Assembly (NCBI GenBank): GCA_049999765.1
Contig: JBNGIQ010008820.1
Span: 1-64,000 of the forward strand
Origin: Phaeoceros laevis
Taxonomy: Eukaryota; Anthocerotophyta; Anthocerotopsida; Notothyladales
Direction of reading: 5' to 3'
Length of the DNA: 64,000 nucleotides
Position 1 is the first letter of the stretch, and the number at the start of each line of letters is the position of its first letter. Below are positions 1-11,063 of the stretch, one piece after another. The notes under the pieces were generated by a model. It was not told the DNA's origin, ran no database searches, and saw only the letters and a list, made by a program, of their open reading frames with translations. A program made the translations under genes and the position numbers.

Positions 1-286
1 TCACAAGATTCTTGGTCACAAGAGCATCCTCCTTGGCCTTGGCAACGTACACACCCTCATGACGATGCGGCTCGATAACAACTTTTGCGCCTCCTCGCAT
101 TCCACCTCTGCCTCCACCTCTTCCACCTCGTGGCGCACCTCTACCACCTCCACCTCGAGCACCTCCTCTGCCGCCAGCCCCGCGGCCTCCCCCACGGCCA
201 CCGAAGCCACCCCTTCCACCACCATCTCCTCGTCCTCCGCCTCTACCTCCAGCACCCCTGAATCCACCGCCCCTTGGAGGTCTCAT
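1..286 (-). CDS. FIB: Fibrillarin, N-terminal part (runs off the left edge)
   Basis: Fibrillarin is the nucleolar methyltransferase of C/D-box snoRNPs, which 2'-O-methylates rRNA. Read on the minus strand from the ATG at 286, the frame stays open to the window edge (95 codons). It encodes a glycine/arginine-rich GAR domain of about 65 residues made of RGG and GRGG repeats, then the conserved linker [20 protein letters not shown] that precedes the methyltransferase fold. The catalytic domain lies outside the window. The start follows family usage: no in-frame ATG occurs upstream before a TAA at about 377. The frame is easy to miss because it is cut by the window edge and overlapped by antisense open frames created by the repetitive GGN codons. 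Identification is confident; the exon structure beyond position 1 is unknown. Confidence 0.9.
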   Translation of the reverse strand, partial: MRPPRGGGFRGAGGRGGGRGDGGGRGGFGGRGGGRGAGGRGGARGGGGRGAPRGGRGGGRGGMRGGAKVVIEPHRHEGVYVAKAKEDALVTKNLV

Positions 287-360
287 CTTGCCCAGGCTAG
301 GCCAGCTGAACCCGTTCACAGCTTGCGGCAGGAGGCGACACTCAGATAACTCCTGCGCTT

Positions 361-398
361 CATAGCCTTTCCAACCTAATTAGGTTGGGAAGGCTATG
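361..398. repeat. 38-bp near-perfect palindrome upstream of fibrillarin
   Basis: Two 19-bp arms meet with no spacer around the centre AATT, with one mismatched pair (CATAGCCTTtCCAACCTAA against TTAGGTTGGgAAGGCTATG). It lies 75 bp upstream of the fibrillarin ATG, so it is in the promoter or the 5' leader, where it would fold into a long hairpin. A further partial arm copy (aaggttggaaa) follows at 400-411. Confidence 0.9.
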
Positions 399-1097
399 AA
401 AGGTTGGAAAGGGGAAAGGGGACGCTGCTGACGAGGGCAAGGAAAACACCACCACGAAAGAAGGCAACGCGCAAGGAGTTCTTGTAGGACCTGCAGATTC
501 TTCTTGATTGAGGTACGCGTGCAGCGCTCTGCTGTGTGATTGTCTCAGTGGAAGTTGCTTGCATGTTGGTTGCAGCATTTTGACGCGCTTCTGAATGTGT
601 TTGGTGATGGTTGCTGGCAGGGGATTGCTGGAAGGGTGGTGTGATTGGATTTGTTTCTCGTTCTGAGTGGTAAGGCATGAAACATTCGGTACACTTTAGA
701 ATGTAAGCAGTCTGGTGCAGTTTAGGGTTCTTTGCTGGATCTCTCGTTGCAAGTGTCTAGGTGGAACTTTGGACGGGCCGGGTTTGTAGTTACTCTTCAG
801 GGAAATCCACATACTTGCAGTCCCTATTGTCCTGCTTGTGGGATGGCATCAAGCCTTAGCAGTTGTCAAACACAACTTGCGCTTTGAAGCCGTACAGAAG
901 TCTAAGGTGTCTTCCTTTCAGAGGTGTTAGTTTCTGTTGTTCCTTGTCTGTCGCCCCTGGCCACTAGTGTGTAGTTTGGCAGATGTTTATGCTGGAAATG
1001 CGAACATCGTTACTTTGTGATTGCTCCGGCATAGAAACACCTGAACGCCTAGAGAGAACATGAGCCGTCCCCAGGATTCATGGTAAGGTGTTTTGAG
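399..1097. other. Intergenic, no gene seen
   Basis: Probable upstream region of the fibrillarin gene. The overlapping short frames here have no recognisable motif. A diverged copy of the repeat described at 1098-1393 sits near 655-707 (gtaaggcatgaa followed by acactttagaatgtaagca). Confidence 0.5.
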
Positions 1098-1393
1098 TGT
1101 TGTGATTTCAACATATTCCCTCGTTCTGAATGCTAAGGCATGAAGACACGTTAACACCCATAGAATATGAGCNNNNNNNNNNATGCTAAGGCATGAAGAC
1201 ACGTTAACACCCATAGAATATGAGCACTCCCGTGGAGAGTATGTTGTTTAGCTTCATCTCAGAGTGCTTGTGCGTTGGTACTCGTATTGCCTAGCTCGTG
1301 GTCAGTTTCTGAAGTGCTGTGCTATGATTTCAACATATTCCTCGTGCTGAAAGCTACGGCATGAAGACACTTTACACCCATAGAATATGAGCA
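1098..1393 (+). repeat. Direct repeats flanking a 10-N gap (1173-1182)
   Basis: A unit of about 70 bp, beginning ATTTCAACATATTCC and ending CCCATAGAATATGAGC, occurs at 1104-1172 and, diverged, at 1326-1391. In addition the 43 bp at 1130-1172 and at 1183-1225 are identical and lie directly either side of the ten Ns. This looks like an unmerged contig overlap at a placeholder gap, or else a true tandem copy. No coding potential is evident. Confidence 0.75.
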
Positions 1394-1465
1394 CGGACTT
1401 GAAACATGTAGTGTGCTTCGGTTTTCTAGCTATGGGCGTGTAGAATGTGGTAGTCACGTCCTGAC

Positions 1466-1804
1466 GTGTGTGGTGCTTGGGCTGTGGCAGGTGATGTCCA
1501 CACGCTCCGAATTGAGGTAGTCGGTACAGGCAGACCTCTGGGACTCCGCTTCGTCCTTTGGGAGCAGAGGCCTGCGCCTGATCATGAAGTCAGTTTCAGC
1601 GGTGGGTCTCCAAAGTGGTACCGCGCTCTGGATGACGAAGGGACTCGTGACATCCGCATTCCCAAGAGCCGGTACTTTGAGGGAAAATTACTTCTTAGGA
1701 ACTGTTCCTCCACCACGGAGCACGTGCAGTTGAGACTATCGAACTCATCCGAAGAGCAGGGACTATCATCGTGGCGCGAGGCACATCCTTGCTGGATGAG
1801 GTGA
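1466..1804 (+). CDS. Unassigned open frame, possible exon
   Basis: An open frame of 113 codons with no ATG near its start (it begins at GTG). The sequence GTGGCAG just before 1491 could be a splice acceptor, which would make this an internal exon. The product contains a plausible globular stretch (LRIEVVGTGRPLGLRFVLWE, then FEGKLLLRN), but I do not recognise a family and no partner exon was found. It could equally be chance. Confidence 0.2.
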   Translation: MCGAWAVAGDVHTLRIEVVGTGRPLGLRFVLWEQRPAPDHEVSFSGGSPKWYRALDDEGTRDIRIPKSRYFEGKLLLRNCSSTTEHVQLRLSNSSEEQGLSSWREAHPCWMR

Positions 1805-2989
1805 GGAATGTGTATATGCCGATTTCAGCCACTGTAGCTGCATCCGCTTCTCTCTTCCTGGCACCCTGACCTGCAAGATCTAGTCTTTGGATTGACATTG
1901 CCCTGGCAGAAGGATTCCTTTCTGGCTGCCTCCACCCACCCCACGGGACTTCTGTGCTGTCCACTGGACGCTCACATTACTTTTGTACGGGACTTCTGTG
2001 GTGTCTGGTACGACTAATAGATGGTTGTGCCAGGTTCGAGTACCCCTAAAATCGCCAAACCGGATAAACGTAGACGGGGTTCGCCCGTTTAGTTTGCCTC
2101 TCGTCAAACACATTCACATCGTCACTTCGTTTGGACCTTCTCTGAACGTTTGGATCAACAAAAGGGTTCAGCCTGAAGGCCCTGGTTTCGAACAGTTTTG
2201 GTAGGTGGCTTCTGCGGAGCGGCGTAATCTCCTGTGCACTACAGAATATGGCACACTGACTCCGACAGTTTTTGCTGCGGAAGAAAACAATAAGCAAGAA
2301 CGGGAAAAAAAAAATACAAAACTTGTTTCTCGATGAGGCCCTAATCGAGGGAGGAGGCCCTAATCGAGGGAGGAGCCGACAGAGCGCGTATGCCGAGGGA
2401 GCACCCAGCGATTCTGGCGCCCGGATGTGCAGCACACTGGGGGCGCCAGCTCCAGGTCGTCGGCGTGGTGTGATAGTGGCACATAGGTGACAGAGAAGTG
2501 GGCGTGAGCACGACGAGAGGCGAGCAGGGCAGCGGAGGCAAGCGGCTGTTGCAACTGGCGGCCTGGCGGTTACGAGCGACCAAGCCCCCTCAGACCACGG
2601 CCATGTTCGAGATAGTCGGAGTGGGAGCCTAAGTTTCAACAACGTTTGAGTAGAAGGGTGGCTTGGCACCGGCGCTCCAGATCTGAAGGGTTTCAGCACT
2701 CGAGGTGCGAGTTTCCAAGTTATGCACGAGATTGTAGGAGCCGCGTTCCTTTGGATTTGGTTGTGGAGTGGATGCTTGAGGTTGAGCCGAGTTCCACGGG
2801 CTTAGCCCAGGGTTTCGCCGCTAACCGGATCTGTAGTGTTGCATGGCTGGCGCTGGAAGTGAGCTTTCTCCTCGGATTAGTGGTAGCCCTTGTGCTTGTG
2901 GTTTGGAATGCCTGATTTTTGAAGCACACGAGCTCACATCAAGGTTCTGTTTCCTGCTGCCCTACATGGGGTGTTAGTGGATTACCGAA
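1805..2989. other. Intergenic, no supported gene
   Basis: Several overlapping frames on both strands look like chance products; the longest, 2046-2699 on the minus strand, has no recognisable motif. A perfect 19-bp tandem duplication (gaggccctaatcgagggag) lies at 2335-2353 and 2354-2372. The right part probably holds the promoter and 5' leader of the gene at 2990. Confidence 0.5.
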
Positions 2990-4884
2990 ATGGATACCGA
3001 AATGGGCGTGGACTACTTATACAAAGCTCTAGATCGAGAGGCACCTTACGATTCCTATGGTACAGTTCGCAGAGGGCAGCAGGTTAAGCATTTGAGGAAG
3101 GCCATATGGGAGCAGGTTAAGCATTTGAGGAAGGCCATATGGGAGGAGTCCAAGGCCAAGTTTCAGGATTTCGAAGATATTAAGAGCGAAGACAGGCTCT
3201 GGTCGAGCTCTGGCATTTTTTCAGAGGTCTCGGAAGCTCAGGCTATAAACCGTGTTCTCACTTGAAGGTACCGCAGTGGACGGTGCTCTGTGAGTTCGGA
3301 CTACCAGCTCCTAAGAGGCATGGCTTGTACATTCGGGAGTGCTTTGCTGATCTTTACACTTCTGTTATGAAGTGCTTTGACGAACGCCATAAGCTTTTCG
3401 TGCATGTGAGTGGGACTCCAGGAATCGGCAAGAGCATGTTTCTGTGGTACATGGTGCTTCGTCAAGCTTCAGATCAGAGGTATGACATTGTCATGAGACA
3501 CCACGAGTATGTTCATGTCTTGGTCTTTCCAAGACAGGGAGATGCGTACTATGCTCAAGCTGAGCAAGTCCGATTGCCTAAAGATGGAGAAGTGTTGCAA
3601 CTGTACGATCAAAAATTTCAAGGAACGCCCTATGCCTGTAATGTCATCTTTGCTAGTCCCTACAGCGGCAACTTCAAAGATGCTACCAAGTTGGCGGGTG
3701 GATTCCGCACGAAGTATATGCCGTCCTGGGAACTGGAAAAAGAAGGGTTCAGGACCCTTTGTCGGATGGAGCTAGGAAAGGAGTATTTGGAAGACCTCGT
3801 GGCTGAGGTACAGGTCTGCTGGGGCTGCATACCCAGACATGTTCTGGATGGAGATCATCATGAGTCAAAGGTGATAGACACCATTTACCAATGTAAAGAT
3901 TTTTCCCGTGCTCTTCGGTATCTTGGTCAGGATTCTGGTGGTAGAACCGACGCCACACCAGCCAAGCTGTTTCAAATTGCTGTAAAAGAATCCTCTGATT
4001 ATGAGAAAATGAGTGTTCTTTTTGGCTCAGATTACATAGAACAACATTTCTTCATGGTAATGTGGAATACCAGGGTGCAGGAGCTTAAAAGCTTTCTCGA
4101 GACATCTGATACAATGAGTGTCTACGGGACCCTTAGAGGCAAAATATTTGAAAATGTTGGCGTCGGGATCATGCTTAATTGCACTCTCCGTGCAGAAAGC
4201 CTTCTTAATACAGGGCCGGGGAGCAGGTATGTTGCAATTTGGTCAAAGAGAATTGAGGTGAAGTATTTCAAGAAGATTGAGGACATTCAAACAGGATGGA
4301 AGGACAAAGTGCCAATCAACAACTACGTATGGCGGCCAGTGTCAAAGACTTTCAAGTCTATTGATGCGATTGTGCCGCCCTACTGGATGCTTCAGTTTAC
4401 GGTTCGAAAAGATGGGCACAGTGTTATTGAGCCTGAACTAACGAAGGTGCAAGCATTGTTTGCGGGTATGAATATGAAACACATGTCATACCTTATTGCA
4501 GTACCTCAAGAAGACGTGATACTTTGGACCCGCAAGATGGTCATTTTGCAGAATAGCAAAGGAACTCGGCCTTTGGATAGGCACTCATCCAAACTGAATA
4601 ATGTAGGTTTGTATTGTGTCGGGTTAACTCTGGGGTGCACTGATAGCCCTTTAGCAAATGGACTACTAGAGGAACCTGGGGCCACAGACTGGTGCAATGT
4701 TTGGCCAGAGCAGCAAGCAGTTGAAGAATCTGAGCAGGTCCGAATTCACGTCGCTACTGAAGATCCTGCAGAGCCACCAAAGGTCAAAGATGAACATCCA
4801 CTTCCACCTCTGCAGATGATGAGAAGTGGTAACACTGTGCAAGTGCATGCTGCACGTACGTCCAAGAGGCCTCGTAGTAGCTGA
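2990..4884 (+). CDS. Crinkler/RHS-type protein: header, P-loop NTPase, PD-(D/E)XK-like domain
   Basis: Proposed exons are 2990-3226 and 3277-4884, with a 50-nt GT-AG intron (3227-3276) that keeps the frame; without it the reading frame ends at 3265. The first part has the pattern of the ubiquitin-like header of Crinkler proteins (VKHLRKAIWEES, then a conserved LW). Next comes a P-loop NTPase with Walker A GTPGIGKS (about 3412-3435) and a WGCIPR motif (about 3820), the counterpart of the WGG-x-R element in Crinkler and trypanosome RHS proteins. The C-terminal part resembles the restriction-endonuclease-fold domain of that group: IEVKYF, SIDAIVPPY, LQFTV followed by H, then an LIAVP strand. Known family members are oomycete and fungal effectors and kinetoplastid RHS proteins; the role in a plant is unknown. 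No signal peptide is evident. Whether the 3227-3276 segment is an intron or a frameshift needs RNA data. Confidence 0.7.
3080..3145 (+). repeat. 33-bp tandem duplication inside the CR-type gene
   Basis: Two identical 33-bp copies (3080-3112 and 3113-3145) duplicate 11 residues (QVKHLRKAIWE) in frame within the predicted header helix. Identity at every base suggests a recent event. Confidence 0.9.
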
Positions 4885-6828
4885 AGAGTGAATTAGTTGC
4901 CGCCATCACCAGTAGATAGCCGGGAGGGTCTAATCACCTGGAAGAGTCGAAAAGACTACCACACTTTCATTTAACTTGTAGGAAAACTCCTAGGACCTGT
5001 GATGGTGTCCTCCGCGTTATTCTCTGGCCATGCTAGTGGAGGGTGTTCTTCTGATCTCTGTCTGGAAGGTGGTAGCTTATTTCAGATTCGTTCTTGCTGG
5101 AGTTGAAGCCTCAAGGTATCTCGTTTTGAGTAAATGTTTGAGCAGTCCAGGGCGCGGATCTTCAACACAGAATGATTATCAGCGGAAGTCACTGGTTTTC
5201 CAGACTTGATTTTCCAGACTCCGTATCAACTATCCGGATCCGTGCACATGTTGGGGATGCATGCCATTGATGGAGGGGAAGTGCCAACATTTGAAAGAAT
5301 TTGACACTTCAGGATACTCAGAGGCATTGAAGATCTTGTAGTCCCTTCAGTGACTGGGTACACAAGTACCCAGTCAATCACTTGAAATAAACTTCCTTCC
5401 TTTTTTCCTTCAGGTCTTCCTTGCGCATATGTTTCCTCTTCAGGTTTATTTTCTGTCGTCAAGCACTGCTTCCCAGAAAGGTAGCACTCAGTCTGGAGAC
5501 CTGTGTCCTGCCCCTGTTCACAAACTCGGCCTTAGCATTTGGTAAGCGTTCATCTATCTTTTCCCTTTTTCAAGGACAGGACTACCAATTTTGCACGAAG
5601 TGGTCGAGCCCGGAAGCGGAATGAACGCAGCTGCCGAGCCATAAGTAGGATCTGATTGTGGAAGCTCTATCTCAAGAATTGCTGCCCTGACCACTCAAAT
5701 CATGGAGGAATGATGGTCTGTGGCAGGCAGCCTAGGCCCTCTCTGCCTGAACCGATTCGCCATCTGAAGTCAATTCGATGAAGCTGTGGCAGTCACTGGC
5801 AGGTGATTGCTCCAACCTCGCAGAGGCTGAATTTCTTGCTAGTCCAGCCAGACATGGCCGCTTGCTCAGGCAGGCTAAAAGCGTTGAGATACACTACAGA
5901 ACAGCGGGGAATTCAAGACTGACTAATAAGGAGTTCGTGATTGCAAAGCGGAGTTAGCAACAGGAGCAACAGTGGCAGATCGACATACAGGCTGCCTGCC
6001 GTCCGATGGCGCGCGCCCCTCTTCCCCGCATTTTCGATGCCGTGGAGAAAGATCGATGATTACAGCGCAGCCGAACCACGCTTCACCAGGTCTTTCTGTC
6101 TTGCGCGAGCACGGTGGTACCACCGGCTCCTCATTTTCTCCCTTGTACAGTACAGTTATATGTACCCTCGGAAATACCTTCCCGCAGCAGGCGGTGCATT
6201 TCTCGCCTCATAATTGCACGGAAATCCCGAATCGGGCGGGCAGGTGGACACAGAGAGTAAGCCGCGATTGCCCCTGCCCGGAGCTTGTGGGGCCGAGCAG
6301 TTGGCTGCATGCGACGCTCAGCAGAGGCGGAAGTCGCATGGGGAAGATGCGCCTCGGCTATGGCGTCTGAGTCTTGTCCGCAGCGGCCCGCAGCGGCGCC
6401 ACCGATGCTGCTGCTCTGTTGCATGCTTCCAACTCCGCGTCTTCGCATCCCTACATTTTCGCCGCCCGTGTCTCCTTCGCTGCTTTAGCCAACATCAGTA
6501 AGTCGGGACACCTGTAAGGTTCCGCACTTGAGGAGGAGAATTCACTTCGATTCCGATCCACCTCTACTGGCAGCTGCTCGGAACTAGTCCTCCGAGCTTG
6601 TCAATTGCGCTTTCCTTGCGCAGAAACTGAGCCTCGATCTGGTGTCCTACGGTGAAGAGTGAAGAGCTGGATCTCGAAGTGTCAAAGCTGGAGGGACTGG
6701 TGGGATGACCGTCTTCAGGACCGGGAGACTGATGTGATGAGCGTTTGTGGAACAGGGACTAAACTCCTCCACAGGGAAGACAATTCTGGCTGACAGTGGT
6801 CGAGGATTGTAAATTCGAGATTGTAACA
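4885..6828. other. Intergenic plus probable 5' leader of CAC3
   Basis: No supported coding sequence. Open frames around 5941-6501 (both strands) are GC-rich and lack family features. A splice-donor-like site (catcaGTAAGT) near 6496 could belong to a spliced 5' untranslated exon of CAC3. Confidence 0.4.
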
Positions 6829-9376
6829 ATGCAGAGTCTCGGAGCGGCACAGGCTTGTCTGGGAGATGGTAGTTTGCTTCAGGATCGGGCAATTGTCGTC
6901 ACGGAGCTGTGCAGCTCAAGAAATGGACTCATGCACTCCGCAGGGTGGAATTCTGCAAAGGTACTGTTGAAGGCTAAGAAGGTACAACCAAAGCAGATCT
7001 ATCTCATGGTTTCGGCCAAAATCCGGAAGGGGAAGAAGAGTGCGGAGACGGAATATCCGTGGCCGGAGAAATTGAAGGTCTTAGATGATCAGCCAGAAGG
7101 CTCGTTGGCGTTTCTTTCGAGATTCAAGCCGCTTCCAACCAAGCCCAGGCCTGTTCCTCTCCCCTTCGAGCTACCGCTTGTGGACTTGGAGAAGCGAATG
7201 ACTGAGGTGAGTCTTGCATCCACAGAATGATAGAGTGACTTTGGATTGAATTCCTAGCCTTGGCCAGCGAGCAGCGGTCCTGGCCGTCCGGTGATGTTTA
7301 TGGGAAGGTTTATAAGTTGGGAGTCCAATTCGGAAAGGTCAGGAGCCTTGAATTGGTACCTGTCACCTGACATGCAGATCCGAGATATGGCTAATAAAAC
7401 CGGCATGGATTTTAGCGACCAGATTGAAGAGCTGGAACAGAAATATGACCAGGTGCCAAGGAATGATATGTCCATTGATGTTCTCAACTGTTGATGTACC
7501 AAAGCTGTGTGTTATCTCCTATTAAGAGAGCATTCCCCTTCACGTGCTTGTGCAGATTCGCCTCGATTTGTACTCCCAGCTTTCTCCCGTTCAGCGTCTT
7601 AGTGTAGCGCGGCACCCGAACAGACCAACATTTCTGGACCACGTTCTGAGCATTACTGACAAGGTATACCCGGATTTTTCACTGCAACTAATGAGCAACA
7701 GTTGAGGACTTGCCGCTCAGTATTGAAATTGCAAATTTCCTACCATCTTGCCAGTGGGTGGAATTACACGGCGATCGTGGTGGATATGACGATCCAGCAC
7801 TAGTTTGTGGTATTGGAAAAATTGAAGACATGAGCTTTATGTTTATGGGACATCAAAAAGGAAGAAATACCAAAGAGAACATCTACCGCAATTTTGCCAT
7901 GCCAACACCGAATGGGTACACTGACGAGCACAGCTAGCTGGATAGCGCCTTGTTTTTCATCCTGTTTTCAGATTCTGCTGTTCAGTTTTACCATTTTGCC
8001 TAAGATGGCTTGCTGTTTTCAGGTATAGAAAGGCACTGCGAATGATGCGTCATGCTAACCATCATGGGTTCCCCATCCTAACCTTCATTGACACTCCTGG
8101 GGCATATGCTGGATTGACAGCTGAACAGCTTGGCCAAGTAGGAGGGCCCAACATCCCTCAGATTTGGTCTTCTTGATGTTTATAGAAAATTGGAATTCCA
8201 TGTTAACGCTTGGGCAGTGACTGACAAGCTGGAACGGACTTTCATGTCACTGCTGGCAGGGAGAAGCCATAGCTCATAACCTAAGGGAGATGTTCGGCCT
8301 TCGAGTACCCATTATCACCACAGTTATTGGGGAAGGGGGCTCTGGTGGTGCCCTTGCGATTGGATGCTGTGACAAGATGCTGATGCTTGAAAATGCTGTG
8401 TACTATGTAGCCAGGTACTCCTTTGCGCTGCTTTAGTGCTTCTTAGGAAGCCAACGTCAGGTATAATGCTAGGGCAAATCTGAAGTTGGCTATCTCTTCT
8501 TACTGAGCAGAGCACACTATCTGCACCGAAAGTGCCAACTCTAAATTCTAAGCATCCTAACTTGAAAATACCTGACTGCAGCCCTGAGGCATGTGCTGCC
8601 ATCCTGTGGAAGACTGCAGAGGCTGCTCCCAAGGTGCGATTACTTATATCAAGGTTGAAAGTCCTCAGCAAGTGGGTGTTTCTTTTGTCGTTAGACTAAA
8701 CTATCATTTTGTACAGGCTGCAGAAGCTTTGCGCATAACAGGCCACGAGCTACAGAAGCTTGACATTGTCGATGAAGTTATTCCAGTAAGACTAGTTACA
8801 ATCAACATCGAACTGTTTTATCTTTCTTTAGTAGTGTGACACACTGTCTTCATTTGTCTGGCTTCATACTATTGTCTGAATGCGCTTCCCTGGCGTTTGT
8901 CCTGATGCTACTTTAAGTGACCAAATGGGCATCTTATGTCTCCAGGAACCTATTGGAGGTGCACATTCTAATCCGGAACAAACATCGACGAACATCAAGG
9001 AAGCCCTTCTGAGATATATGCGAGTATGTCTGGGAAGCTCTTTTGGGCAGTCAGGGCTTACCTGGTCACTCTTTTACGCCTACAAGTACTGTATAAAAGG
9101 TGCCTAACTGTGACCTGTGAATGACCACAGGAACTTCTGTTGCTAGACCCTGAGACACTGATGGAACAGAGGGTGGCAAAGTTCAGGAAAATAGGAGCTG
9201 TGGATGAAGGAGGGGACATTGATCCCCACATCAAGCGAAACATGAAGAAGAGCGACGCTCTTGTTGGAGATGATCCTCCCGTATTCCTTCCCAACGGACT
9301 ACAACCCAACCTGGACGCGAAGTTGAAAAGTGACTCTTTGTCTCCTCTGAATGCCACTGCACTGAAAGCCGACTGA
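6829..9376 (+). CDS. CAC3: Acetyl-CoA carboxylase carboxyltransferase subunit alpha (plastid)
   Basis: Together with the usually plastid-encoded beta subunit AccD, this transfers carboxyl from biotin to acetyl-CoA to make malonyl-CoA for plastid fatty-acid synthesis. Ten exons keep the frame: 6829-7206, 7378-7452, 7556-7663, 7755-7915, 8023-8137, 8260-8414, 8582-8633, 8717-8785, 8946-9023 and 9131-9376, giving 478 aa. Residues 1 to about 70 look like a transit peptide. Then come the family blocks [92 protein letters not shown] and EPIGGAH. The ATG at 6829 is the first in the open frame. The donor after exon 4 (GTACAC) is non-consensus but the join restores the [10 protein letters not shown] block. 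The C-terminus is short, without the long extension I recall for flowering-plant proteins. Confidence 0.95.
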
Positions 9377-11063
9377 GAAAGCGTCAGTACCGTAGCATAA
9401 GCCTTGAGCTAGAACTGTGGCACTCGTGTTTTTGGCAGAACAAGCCAGCGCCAGCGTCTAACAATTGCTGACATAGTCTACATAAGACCGAACATAGGCC
9501 CAAACATTTGAGAGCCCTGGGCAAGTAATACCCCATCCTTGCCTATATGTCTAGGCCTTACCGCTGGTGTTCTGGGCTGAGCAGTCGAAACGAACTTACA
9601 TTTTTCGCCCAGGGTGCTTTTTTTGGCACTAAACCCTATACCAGGGCTTCTGCATTCGTCTTAAGTTCTTAACCCTAAAAGGTCTATTAGCGTTTGTTTA
9701 ACACCAACTACCGTTTCTTTGACACCAAGCTACTCGCAATTTCTTGCGACTTGTGCGCGAGCCTAAAACGGAGCCTGTTTTTAGCCAGTTATTGTTTTGC
9801 ACTTCTTTTTAGCGGAGAGATACAGTACATGGTTTCGGGCGGTTAATGCAGCGGTCTCCCCAAAGCGTACGGCCCACTGCCTACCCATCCACCCCAATGC
9901 CTCCGAGCCGCATGCCCATCGCCCCCGCCGCGTGCTCGTGCAGGACGCCTCCCCCTCCCTGCGTCCCTTAGAATTGGTTAATTTGGGTGTCTGCTGGACG
10001 TGGTCCGAAACCGAACCCTAACTCTCCGTCATTTGTCACCACCATGGCAACCTACCGTCGATGGCATCGAAAGTTGATAGGGCGAAATTTGTATGAAACA
10101 ACGCCAGCGCCAGAACGATGCGATTCGAGGAGTCATGATGATCCCCCGTAATACCGGGACAAGGTCAGCTTCTCAATCTGACTAGAACCGCCGATGAAAC
10201 CTTGACTCTAGCAAACAGTGCCAAACACATCCGAACTTCAGCATGGCAGTGCCTTCAAACAAGGCGTAAAAAATGGCACACAAAGACAAGTTGACGAGAA
10301 CTGTTGACATCCATCATCTAGTCTAAGATGTTTTGGATGAAAATATATTGCCCTCCTTACGACCCTTCGGGTTTGGCTGCAGGCTACCCTGTCTGCAGAA
10401 GCTTGTAACAACAAACGAAGTACTAAATCTTGACAGTCACAGCCTGAGACTCCATACAATGCTTGAAAAGCATATGCTAAAGAACGTGGCATATATGCCC
10501 GTGAGCCTTTCTGGTGAAGGATGAGATTCTGCGTTTCCTCAACCTCCTGAAAACAACAAAAACCTTGAAAACCGAAACCATCAGTCTCCTCCCTAGCAAG
10601 AACCTTCAGACGGATGAAAGCTTGCTGAGAAAACTCCAACTGCATCATTGCACCTGTAGGAACTATCCAGGGACTCCACAGGCTTATCTGAGCTGCAACT
10701 GCAAACATGCCTCACACTTTGAGCAGCAAGGCAAGAAGCAGAATTTTGCACAGGTCTGCATCTCCAGCTGTGCTGTTCCTCGGTTCCTCTGTACACAGAA
10801 CATAAGCGAAGAACTTCACCATCTACGGAGTCTTCAAAGTATGAAAATGCCCAACGACGCATATCCTGCTGCAGGCTCCATCACATTGCTGACGTGATTG
10901 AAAGCCAAAGCCTTTACACAAGCTGCACAGCTCTTGGACCTTGGTGGCGCATTAATAAAATGGGGGCTCACTGCCCACACCACCCATCCTTGCACCCGCT
11001 GGGATGACCTGCCTGCTGGCCTGGATATCACGAGCTGATCATAGAAGGCAGAATTGACATTGT
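9377..11063. other. Intergenic; probable 3' regions of CAC3 (plus) and the CCCH-like gene (minus)
   Basis: CAC3 and the gene at 11064-12380 are convergent here. I searched the minus strand from 11063 down to about 10600 for the CCCH zinc-finger exon expected in the family. Cysteine-rich stretches exist (TCAKFC, then CCSKCEAC, near 10700-10765) but none fits C-x8-C-x5-C-x3-H. Additional 3' exons cannot be excluded. Confidence 0.4.

Noticed and set aside
2025-2060. Possible tRNA (ggttcgagtacc resembles a B box)
   Set aside because: No matching A box or cloverleaf could be folded upstream.
2046-2699. 217-codon minus-strand open frame
   Set aside because: No recognisable motif, Ser/Arg/Pro-rich composition, overlaps several equally long frames on both strands.
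3227-3276. CR-type gene regarded as simply broken by a frameshift
   Set aside because: A 50-nt segment with GT and AG ends restores phase exactly, so an intron is at least as likely; left open pending RNA data.
10238-10708. 156-codon minus-strand open frame as the missing CCCH exon
   Set aside because: Cysteines do not fit C-x8-C-x5-C-x3-H and no family motif is present.
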